Source: Aegilops tauschii subsp. strangulata
Taxonomy: Eukaryota; Streptophyta; Magnoliopsida; Poales; Poaceae
Direction of reading: 5' to 3'
Length of the DNA: 64,000 nt
NCBI RefSeq assembly: GCF_002575655.3
Contig: NC_053036.3
Span: 193,844,788 to 193,908,787, forward strand
Shown: in pieces, positions 21,710-31,683 of the stretch
Numbering within the stretch: position 1 is the stretch's first letter
How the letters are laid out: each line of letters opens with the position of its first letter
Made by a program: the position numbers and the translations under genes
Notes under the pieces: generated by a model
The model's input: the letters and a program-made list of their open reading frames with translations, nothing else
The model's database searches: none
Told to the model about the DNA's origin: nothing

Positions 21710-23725
21710 ATGGAACTCACTCGCCTGAGACTCGTCCTACTCTGCGCCGGATTGCCACTGCTCCTCTTCTCGCGTTCAGGTAATTAATCAAATAGACTTG
21801 AGGTTGGTGTCTTGAGGAATACTGTAGGTAGGTGCAGTTTTGTAACAGCGGCGACGTTTCTTTGCAGAGGCAGGCGAGGTGGGCGTGTGCTACGGCAGGA
21901 ACGGGAACAACCTGATGGACCCAGCGTCGGTGGTGCAGCTGCTGAAGAAGAATGGCATCACGTCGGTGAGGGTGTACGACACCGACCAGGGCGTGCTGGA
22001 CGCGATGAAGAACAGCGGCATAAAGATGGTGGTGGCGGTACCCAACGAGATGCTCCCGTCCGCGGCCGGGGACCCAGACTGGGCCATCCAGTGGGCCAAC
22101 AACAACCTGTTGCCCTACTACCCTGCCACGGATATCCGTGGCGTCACGGTAGGGAACGAGGTCTTCAAGCAGGCAAACGAGCATACGTCGCACCTCGTCC
22201 CGGCCATGAGGAATGTCCAGGCGGCGCTGGCTGGCCTGGGCCTGGCCGACGCCGTGAAGGTGACGACCCCGATTGCGTTGGATGCGCTGAAGGTGTCGTT
22301 CCCGCCATCCGAAGGTGAGTTCAAGGACGACATCGCGCAGTCGGTGATGAGTCCCATGATTGACTTCTTGGCGCAGACAGGCTCGTACCTCATGGTCAAC
22401 ATCTACCCGTACTACGCGTATTCGTCGTCCAATGGCGCCATGGACATTAACTACGTGACCTTCCGCCCCAACGGCGGCGTGGTCGACAGTCGGGCCGGCC
22501 TCACCTACTATAGCCTATATGAAGCCCAGCTCGACGCTGTGTATTATGCGATGGAGAGGCTGGGCTCCTCCAGCTCCAGGAACCACACTAAGAAGATGAG
22601 AATGCTCAGGGGAAGGCGTGGCCCGAAGCCCAAGGTGCCCGCAATAGGCGGGGAGTCGAGCCCGGGAGGGTGCGCCTACTGCCCACAGAGCCTGGGCTTC
22701 ACAAAGGCGGACGCCCAGGCCTACACCAATAACCTCATCAAACTTGCGCTCTCCGGCGCCGGCACCCCGCACCGCCCTGAATTCGACATCTCCGTATACA
22801 TCTTCGAACTTTTCAACGAGAACGAGAAGCCGACTGTGGAGGAGCAAAACTACGGCCTGTTCTACCCGAACGGCCAGCCGGTGTATCAGGTCGACTTCGG
22901 GGCCGGCGACAAGTCCAGCAGCTGGTGCGAGGCGAACGCAGCGGTCGGGGACGCACGCCTCCAGGCGGCGCTGGACTGGGCGTGCGGCCACGGGGCAGAC
23001 TGCAGCGCCATCCAGCCCGGGAAGCCATGCTACGAGCCCGACACCAAGGTGGCGCACGCCACCTACGCCTTCAACGACTACTACCAGCGCAAGGGCCGGG
23101 CCAGCGGGACGTGCGACTTCTCCGGCGCCGCTTCCATTGTCTACCGGCAACCAGCAGGTGAGCTTCCGCCTCCGCTCCTTCTCCTAGCAGTCAATTAAGT
23201 TGTTGTCCGTCCAATACCTGATGATCTCACTGCACTGGGCACTCGTTTGTTTGCATGCATGCGGTGATAGGCACCTGCGACCCCAAGGCAGCGAGCTGGT
23301 GCGTGGCGAACGCGGCGGTCGGGGACGCTCGGCTCCAGGCGGCGCTGGACTGGGCGTGTGGCCATGGGGCGGACTGCAGCGCCATCCAGCCCGGCGCGCG
23401 GTGCTTTGATCCTGACACAAAGGTTGCGCACGCGTCTTACGCATTCAACGACTACTACCAGCGCAACGGGCGGTCTGGCAGCTCATGCCATTTTGGCGGA
23501 GCCGGCTCCGTTGTTCATCAGGCACCAAGTGAGTTCATGACGCTCAAAACTTATACTACTAACATGACGTTTCTGCAAATATGAGTTCATTTCCTCTTCG
23601 CATGGGCTGTTATTTAATTCATTCTCGTATTTGGACTGAACAATGCAATTTGTTCTCTTATTTAATTAGTGTTTATTCATTTGTTTGCAGAGATCGGAAA
23701 CTGCGTGCTGCGGTCAAGGGCCTGA
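21710..23725 (+). CDS. Glucan endo-1,3-beta-glucosidase-like protein, GH17 with two CBM43 (X8) domains
   Basis: Exons 21710-21779, 21868-23157, 23271-23528 and 23691-23725, all with GT-AG introns and consistent phases, give 550 residues. Residues 1-24 form a signal peptide ([14 protein letters not shown]...LLLF). GH17 occupies about 27-355: it opens [14 protein letters not shown], has the acid/base motif VGNEV (Glu121) and FELFNEN (336-342). The nucleophile motif, normally ETGWPS-like, is replaced by GGESSPGG (Glu286), after a basic insertion ([15 protein letters not shown]). Two CBM43 domains follow (about 373-454 and 457-545), each with [18 protein letters not shown] and AFNDYYQR; they normally bind beta-1,3-glucan in walls and at plasmodesmata. 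Expected to be secreted to the cell wall. Full length and splice-intact, so I call it functional as a gene; catalytic activity is doubtful. Confidence 0.92.
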
Positions 23726-23885
23726 AGACATGAACCGACAACTGGTAGCAAAGACCAAAGGCTAGGCTATTAGCTTGGAATAATGAACTCAACGCTCTAC
23801 TACTTCGTATCAGTGTGTCTCAAAGAAAAAAAACTACTTCGTATCAAAGAAGTATATAGCCAGTTTTCTGCTGTAAAACTAGGCG

Positions 23886-23891
23886 AATAAA
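23886..23891 (+). terminator. Candidate polyadenylation signal of the GH17 gene
   Basis: AATAAA 161 bp past the stop codon, the only perfect copy in the expected interval. Plant signals are loose, so this is only a candidate. Confidence 0.5.
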
Positions 23892-23939
23892 CCCATGTAC
23901 TTTGTGATCCGTCGGTCTACGTCTTATATAACGCCATTA

Positions 23940-24425
23940 TGGTATCTTTGCTGCTGATATTAGAGCAACTCTTGCAGAGTCACCAAAACTTGAGCCGCCA
24001 TCCACCATATCAAGCACACTTCAAAATGTTTTGGAGGCTGCCAGGCTTGTGCGCAAACATGGAAATGCCAAATGGCAGCCTCCACAACATTCACTCTTTT
24101 TTTTTTCATTTGCTTCAAATTTATAGGGGCAATTTAAACAACGCTTAATCTAACCAAACATTGAATAAACACGATAAGTTAAGGCACTAGCTATGGCTCA
24201 AGCTACTGAATTTTAATTCAGGGCACGTCACTTTCCTTTACTCCACCATGTAGCCCCACATCTTCATCTAAATACAGCTTCCCCTCTGTCCCTTATTCTA
24301 ATATTCTATAAATTGTAATCACATCAATAAGTGATATAAGTTGCATACTATAACTAACATTCATGAAGAAAAAACAAAAACTAAAGCAAATACAAAACAA
24401 AAAAGACAAACACAAAAGTGTGTCT
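23940..24425. other. Intergenic, possible transposon end
   Basis: At 23962-23980 the words agagcaactcttgcagag resemble the terminal inverted repeat of the Harbinger element at 25633, but no matching second end is seen nearby. The rest is AT-rich and without genes. Confidence 0.35.
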
Positions 24426-25632
24426 AACGAATAATGAATTAAGGGAGTTGGTATTACCCTAAAAGAAGGAAGAAAAAATTGTGAAGAAGAATTGGACACA
24501 ATTTGCATAGAAATTGCAATGTTTCTCCATATAAAAACACAAGTGTATATTAGTGTGATTTCAGAAGACAATACAACTTACACGCATATATAGCATAAAA
24601 CTTGAGGGTGTGTGTGTCTATATTATACCTAGTGTTTACATCAAAGGTTAATTATCTCTCGACAAAACAAAAATGAAATGCATCTCACAAGATTAAATAG
24701 TGCCACGTGATCGTACAGTAGGAAAAATAAACAAATACGACTATTTAAACAGGCGCCTGAATTTTTGGGGCATTAAGTCAAATCACTCTCCACCACCCTA
24801 TCAAGATCCAAAGGCTCGGCCGCTTTCTACTTTCTCTAGCTTTCTTATACCCCCCCCCCCCCCCCTATACCAATACTAAAATAAGAATTAAAAAACAAAA
24901 AACATGAATAGTAAAAAAGAAATAAAAATGCACACAATTTACACGCAAATTGCTCTTTTTACAATATGCAAGGCACTTGTATTATCCTTAAAAGGGAAAG
25001 AAAATGGAATAAACAAAAAAGTTAAAATAATGAAGGTTCCTAAAGAGAATGAATTAGTGGCATTGATATTACCCTTTAAGAATGAATTAGTGGCATTGGT
25101 ATTAACCTTAAAAAGAAAGAAAATGAAATAAAAACTATAACAAAATAAAAGAATTAATTTTTCTAACAAAGAATGAATTAATAGTATTGGTATTACCCTT
25201 TAAGAAAAATGAAAATGAAAAAAACTTGGACAGGCACTGAATTTTTTTTTTGCAATCTAGTATAATTTACACACATATTATATAGTATTTACGTGTATAC
25301 TTATGCACAAAAGAATAGAAAATGATCATTCATAAGGAAGAATGAATTAGTGGCACTGGTATATCCTTTAAAAATAAAGCAAAATGAAAAAAAACATAAC
25401 ACTAACAATGACAAATTTGCAAACAACTGAAATATAAATTGGTTTTCCTATAATATGCAAGAAAAAGCATATAATGGTGGAATTTTTGCAACAGAAAATG
25501 TTTCTAAAAAAGTAATGAACCAGTGACATTGGTATTACCATTGAAGAATGAAGAAAATCGAATAAAACTAAAAAAGCAAAAATAAAGTATTCTAAGGAAG
25601 AATGAATAAGCAACACTTGTTTTACCCTGTAA
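24426..25632. repeat. Diffuse degenerate repeats (GAATGAATTAGTGGCATTGG)
   Basis: Seven diverged copies of a roughly 35-bp phrase, 'gaatgaattagtggcattgg' followed by 'tattaccctttaag'. They lie near 24430, 25045, 25079, 25170, 25342, 25514 and 25602, separated by A-rich sequence. A run of 16 Cs at 24850-24865 lies inside. The Harbinger element is inserted at the last copy. No ORF here is convincing. Confidence 0.65.
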
Positions 25633-27859
25633 GAGCAACTCTAGCAGACCCTGCATCCCGCCAGCCCGCAAAACGCGTTTGCAGTTCGCGCAAAACCGCT
25701 TTTGCGGGCTGGCTCGGGCTGGCACAGATGCACACCCCCCAAACGGATCCGTAAAAAAGTATATTCGCGGAATATACCTTTTTACGGGTCGGCTTTGCGG
25801 GGTCTGCTCTTTGCGCCGCTGCATCCTGCATATCATCGGCCCGCAAATATCAAATCCAACATAATTCAACAATCGAAAACAAACTGAATTATTCAAATCA
25901 AACATAATACAATAATCATCCGCATTACAAATAATTATTCAAATCACCGTAGCAAACTTAAATAATGCAATACAAAACTTGTCATGAATACAAATACAAA
26001 TGAATACAAAAATTAGTCACTGTCCAGCCCTTTGCCAATGGCGCTCAATGAGATCCTCCTGAAGTTGAAAGTGTGTGTCTGCGTTTTCAATCTCCTTGTA
26101 TGTCTGAAGAAAAGCTCTAATGCGGTTTGGGTCTCTAACTGGTTTGACACGGCTACCCACATTGTCGTAAAAGAATTCTAAGTTCATTTCTCTCTCATCT
26201 TCAAGAATCATATTGTGCAGGATAACACAGCATGTCATGATGTTTTTCAAGGTTTTCTTATCCCAAAAACGAGCAGGACCACGGACAATGGCAAACCTAG
26301 ATTGCAAAACACCGAATGCTTTTTCAATGTTTTTTCAGGCTGCCTCTTGCACCCTTGCAAATTCACATTGTTTTTGTTTTTGTTTTTGGTTCTTTGATGC
26401 TCTTGACATATGTGCATCAAGGAGGGTATATACCATCTGCAAGATAGTATCCCTTTGTGTATTCATGTCCATTGATAGTGTAGTTGCAAGCAGGAGCATC
26501 ACCACTAGCAAGCCTAGCAAACAAATGAGACTGTTGCAACACATTGATATCATTGAGAGTGCCCGGCATACCAAAAAAAGCAATGCCAAATCCATAAATC
26601 CTCGGATGCTACGGCCTCTAGCACAATTGTTGCATCACGAGACTTGCCACAATACATTCCTTGCGAAGCCTTGGGGCACTTTTTCCAATTCCAATGCATA
26701 TAATCAATGCTACCTAGCATGCCAGGCCAACCTCTCCTCTCATTAGATGCCATCAATTTCTTTGTGTCATCTTCATTGGGTGCCCGAAGATACTCAGGAC
26801 CAAAGACACGGACGATCACTTTTGCAAATCTACGCACAGACTCAATTGTGCTATCTTCACCAATGCGAAGATACTCATCGGCATAGTCAGCCGGAACGCC
26901 ATATGCAATCACCCGCATAGCTGCGGAGATTTTTTGATATGCACTAAATCCCTTTAAGCCTGCGGCATTCCTTCTTTGAGTAAAATACCGGCAATTTACC
27001 TCGCAAGCTTGAACAAGTTTCACAAAGAGGGATCGGCGCATTCGGTACCTTCTCCGGAAGAGGTGCGGAGGATATGTAGGATTCTCCGCGAAATAGTCTT
27101 GCATCAACATCTCTTTCCCAAGATGGCGATTCCGAGGAATGCACAGACGCCCGACAGTCGATCCCCGCCTCCTCTTCCGGTGCTCGTCTTCATGCTCCTA
27201 CACGGCAAGCGCCATGACTAATTTGCTGCCGAAAGGTCGCAAGCATGGTCTCAACATCCGAGTCGTCTGAATCGGACGAATCGGAGAGCAAGAACTTCTC
27301 GCACGGGCTCAACTCCATCTACACGCATACCGGCGCGTCAATCAACTACACAGCTTGCAAAAATCACAAAAAAGGGACGAACCGGTGGCGGGTGATCCCG
27401 GGCGGCGACGAGGGGGCGCGCTCGACGGTGGTCGATCCTTGGTGGCGGCGGCAACGAGGGGCGGCTCTTCTCGCCGGATCCGGGGGGGTCGGTGCAGCGG
27501 CTCTGCACGGGAGGGTGTGGGGCGGCCCCGCGGCGCGATTCCGCCCGCAGATATGGCCGGAATCACCGGCGGCGGGCGGGCGGAAGCAAGGGCGGGCGGC
27601 GGCGGAAGGAAGGGGGAAAGCGCGCGGGGCTGAAATGTCCCTCCCGCCAACTGCTTCTCTCTGATGCAGGGCACCGCAACCGCGAGGGGGAAACCCGTGT
27701 TTTCCCGGGTTGGGGTCGGGATTTTGCCGCGCCCCTCAAATTTTTTTGCGGGCCGGGGCGGGATGCGGGGTCTGGTTGGGCAGGTTTTCCGGCCCGTACC
27801 CGCATTTTGGCGGTTATTTTGTGGGCCGGGGGCGAATGCGGGGTTTGCTAGAGTTGCTC
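25633..27859 (-). mobile_element. PIF/Harbinger transposon, 2,227 bp
   Basis: Terminal inverted repeats gagcaactctagcagaccc (25633) and gggtttgctagagttgctc (ending 27859) are flanked by TAA on both sides (25630-25632, 27860-27862), the standard PIF/Harbinger target duplication. A transposase pseudogene lies on the minus strand. The 5' third of the element (27.25-27.85 kb) is very GC-rich. No Myb/SANT-type ORF1, normally needed together with the transposase, is recognisable, so the element is dead or partial. Confidence 0.92.
26017..27215 (-). pseudogene. Harbinger (HARBI1/DDE_Tnp_4-like) transposase, degraded
   Basis: From an ATG at 27215 (minus) the frame encodes GSTVGRLCIPRNRHLGKEML, YPPHLFRRRYRMRRSLFVKL, MRVIAYGVPADYADEYLRIG and WPGMLGSIDYMHWNWKKCP, then LQSRFAIVRGPARFWDKKTL and MTCCVILHNMILEDE. 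These are the nuclease core of Pong/PIF transposases: first Asp in GSIDYMHW, second in the ADGxYPPW region, Glu in EKAFGVLQ. Lesions: TAG at codon 6, a T-run insertion near 26575, a one-base loss near 26425, and TGA near 26335. Length without lesions, about 400 codons, is normal for the family. Confidence 0.9.
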
Positions 27860-27862
27860 TAA

Positions 27863-28380
27863 GAAGTACGAAAAAAATCTTTAAAAACTTGCACATAAAT
27901 TTGCAGTAAAATGGCACTTTTATAATATGAAAAGGATAAGCATATAATAGTGCCAGTTTTGCACTCTATTATTATTTATACACGATGTTGTAGCGTACTT
28001 GCATATACATTTACACTCTCCCAACAACCCGAGAATACCCAAAAAGAAAAAGAATACCCACTAAAAACAAAACAAAAAATGCAAAAACATATGAAAACAG
28101 CAGAAAAAAGGCAATGTGTAACGGGCTTCAAGCCCAATATAAAAATTGACTGACCCCAAATAGGGGCAAGTCAAAAATTCAACCGAAGAAGCATAAAAAC
28201 AACACAAGTAAAAGAGACAACACGAATCTTAATAAAATAATCAACGGTTAGAAAATCAAATTACTCAGATTAAAAAATCAGGTAACTTACATATAGTTAA
28301 AGTGATTAGCAACCATATTAATGACCAAAATTTGTCACATCACATATATTTTTTGACATGAAATATTGTTAAGAGACATA
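27863..28380. other. Intergenic, AT-rich
   Basis: No gene seen. Contains a hairpin gactgaccccaaataggggc...agtc near 28147 whose flanks resemble the region upstream of the GH17 gene. Confidence 0.4.
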
Positions 28381-28383
28381 TTC

Positions 28384-31300
28384 AAAATATCCAATGTGGT
28401 TTCTCCAAATTAATCAAGAAGGTATGGGAGAGACATGTAGTTGGTTGTACACCAAACCAGATCGATGGAACTTTAAAATAAGGGACATAAGGCAATTCCT
28501 ATCTGGATGGGCAAAACATACCAGCGTATCTATAAAAAAGAAAAACAACGCCTCTACCATTATTGACGACATCGAGAAAATCACAGAAACTCGCATCTTG
28601 TCTCAACAGGATATTGATTTGAAAAACCCAGTTCAATGAGAAGATTGCATGACTTTTCAGAGAAGATGGAATCAAATGGCACCAAAGATCCAAATCCGAC
28701 TTCATCTTGGAGGGAGACAACAATTAGATACTTTCAATTGATCACCAATGGACGGCATAAAAAGAAGTGTATTTTTAGTCTTCAATATGCTGAGGGCCGG
28801 ATTGAAGGATTGGCGAAGCTCAAACTCTATATTACGACGTACTACAAATCTTTGTTCGGGGCGCCGGATAAAGGGAATTTCACCCTAGACGAGACATGAA
28901 CAAATGATATCCCACTAATCACAGCAGAAGAGATGATATCCTCACGACATCTTTCTCTGAAGCGGAGGTGAGAGATGTTGTGTTCCGAATGGAACATAAC
29001 AAAGATCCAAGCCCTGATGGCTCCCCCTCAGAATTCCAGCAGAACTTCTAGGATGTTATCAAGTCTGACCTTTTGAAGTTGTTCAATTCTCTTCATGCTA
29101 GGGAACTTGACCTATCAAGTCTCAAATTTGGCGAGATTGTTTTGTTGCCCAAGATTAAGGAGGCTGAGCAGATCCATCAATATAGGCCCATATGCCTCCT
29201 TAATGTCAGCTTCAAGATATTCACTAAGGTGGCTACTAATAAGCTCAATTCTATCGCTGGCCATGTTGTTAGACCATCTCGAACGACTTTCATGCAAGGA
29301 AGAAATATACTCGATGGAGTAGTAATCCTACATGAGACCGTTCATGAGACGCATCCGAACAACACGAGTGCAGTACTATTCAAGATTGACTTTGAAAAGG
29401 CTTATGGTAAAGTCAAATGATCGTTCCTTCAACAAGCCCTTGGAATGAAAGGTTTCTCCATGAAATGGCGATAGTGGATCCAAAATTTTGTTACGTAGGT
29501 AGTATGGCTGTCAAATTCAATGATGACATTGGCCATTACTTCGAGAAAAAAGGTCTACAGTAGGGTTACACCACGTCTCCAGTATTGTTCAGCATCGGGG
29601 CCGACATGTTGGCTATTCTGATTGATCGCGCTAAGTAGGACGGTCGGATTGCTGGAGTAATGCCACACTTTCTGGACGGGGGTCTCTCAATTTTGCAATA
29701 TGTCGATGATACAATTCGTTTTATGGAACATGACCTGGACAAGGCTAGAAACCTGAAGTTCTTGCTTTCAGCTTTTGAGCAAATGTTGGGCCTTAAAATT
29801 AACTTCCATATAAGTGAATTATTCTGCTTTGGAGAAGCTGGTGAGGTAGCTGCGACATATCTTGATCTATTTAGTTGTGCACAAAGATAATTCCCAATTA
29901 AATATTTGGAAATCCCGGAGATTATCGACGCCACACTAATGCGGAGTGGAAACAATTAGAGGAGCACTTAGAGATACCGTTGAGTAGTTGGAAAGGCAAG
30001 TTGCTCCGAGCTAGAGAACGATTGGTCTTGATCAATTTTGTCCTCACAAACACGGTTCTCTCAATATTATGCTTCTTCCAATTCCCAAAAGGTATCCTTC
30101 AAAGACTACATTACTTCATTTTCAAATTATTTTGGCATGGAGATAGTGAAAATAAAAAGTTCCGGGTAGGAAAATGGAGTGTGGTTTGAAGATCAAAAGA
30201 CCAACGTGGCCTAGGCATTCATGACCTTCAAGTGAAGAATGATGTCTTACTTTTTTCAAACTACTTATTGAGGATGACGTTTGGCAAACCTTGCTGCGAA
30301 ATAAGTACCTAGACCAAAGTTCGTGTCTTAGGCATTTTGGAAACATGGAGATTCACACTTTTGGGCAGGTCCAATGGCAGCAAATACCATCTATTTCTTC
30401 TGCTTTGGATCGTTCACAATAAGGGACCGCTCTGAGATTCGTTTCTCGTAGCACAAGTGGCTAGGTAATGCAAGTCTTCGGGAATAATATCCAACTTTGT
30501 ACCACATTGTTCGCGACAAGAACGATATTCTTTACGCAGGTGCTCAGCTCGTCCCCACTAAATATTTCCTTCATACGGGATCTGGTTGACCCTCGCCTTT
30601 TTTCATGGCAAAATCTTCTGTTGGAATCACACCACATCTGGATCATTTGCATTTGACTCTATGTATTGTGCACTCATGCACTTTGAGATTTCGATGGATA
30701 ATAGAAAAAAGAATTGGAGAGCGAAGAATGTACTACAAGTGATTTTTTTTCCATGGGGAATCTTTGAAGGGGAGTTGTGCTAACCAACTACAACCTTGCT
30801 CGCCGCAATTGGCAAGGAAGTAAGTAGTGTAGTTTTTGTGCTCAAGACAAGAAGACAATCAAGCACATCTTTTTTTTACTATGCACATTCTACATGGTCA
30901 GTCATCCAAATAGCGTCCAATTCATATGGTATCCAAATAGCGTCCAATTCGTATCCTCCCACAAGTGTCATCAACATTTATGGCCACTGGCTGGATGGAA
31001 TTCCAAATGTGTTTAAAACGCTAATAAGGATGGAAGAGTACTCCTTATTATGGTCGATTTGGCTACGCATAAATGATTTGCTTTTAATAACAAAAACTCT
31101 TCTCTTTTCAGATTATTTTTTCATGTACGCGCTGACTTCATATGTGGTCTACTCTATATCTTACGGAGTACCAACCTCTATTCATGACGGTGTGTATGCA
31201 GTTGTAGAGGGTGGCCACACAGGTTTTTGCTCAATATGGGTGGAGGCATAACCTCTTGATCGGTCCACCGTCTCCTGCATCTTTGGCATAGGCATAATGT

Positions 31301-31440
31301 CACTTTTATTTTACTGTCGGATTGATGGTGTGTCGTTGTGTGCATCTTAACTATTTAGTGGCCGGGTGTTGCTTATTATGTTTTGTATATGCATGATGCT
31401 ACATTTGAGTTAATAAAAGTGCCCTTTATCAAAACAAAAT
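28384..31440 (+). pseudogene. L1-type LINE, heavily degraded reverse transcriptase ORF
   Basis: RT motifs appear in order but in shifting frames. These are YRPICLLNVSFKIFTKVA (29.19 kb), FMQGRNILDGVVILHETVHE (29.29 kb), the first catalytic Asp in FKIDFEKAYGKVK (29.38 kb), the active site YVDD in ILQYVDDTIRFM (29.70 kb, usual form YADD), LSSWKGKLLRARERLVLINF (29.98 kb) and FDSMYCALMHFEI (30.65 kb). A C-terminal IQIASNSYP...VINIYGHWLDGI block follows (30.95 kb). The 3' end reads gagttaataaaagtgccctt with short A-rich sequence. Many stops and shifts mark an old copy. Confidence 0.85.
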
Positions 31441-31683
31441 TGCACTATTTCTTGACCAAATGGCAGATAGAGAAAGTGATCCAGGCGATTATACTCAATA
31501 TTTTTTATATTTGATCAAAATAAAATCAAATATAACAAGATAATGGGGTAACTGAACCAGTAAACATCGAAGCAACCCTAAACAAAAGGGATTCTACAAC
31601 CAGGGCCAGATCTCTGAAAACCCTCGCTGAAACCATAGCCAAGTCACCTCTTTGGCCTCAACATCACACCGGTTCATTATTAC

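Noticed and set aside
22515..23150. Minus-strand ORF of 211 codons across the GH17 gene
   Set aside because: Shadow of a GC-rich coding exon; the plus strand has splice sites, signal peptide and domain matches.
24850..24865. Run of 16 Cs (and about 12 Cs near 4228) as a functional signal
   Set aside because: Most likely homopolymer instability or sequencing uncertainty; nothing around them suggests a function.
26213..26746. Plus-strand ORF of 177 codons
   Set aside because: It is the shadow of the Harbinger transposase on the other strand.
27245..27917. ORFs on both strands in GC-rich sequence
   Set aside because: Within the Harbinger element's 5' part, low complexity, no domain. I found no support for a Myb-like ORF1 there.
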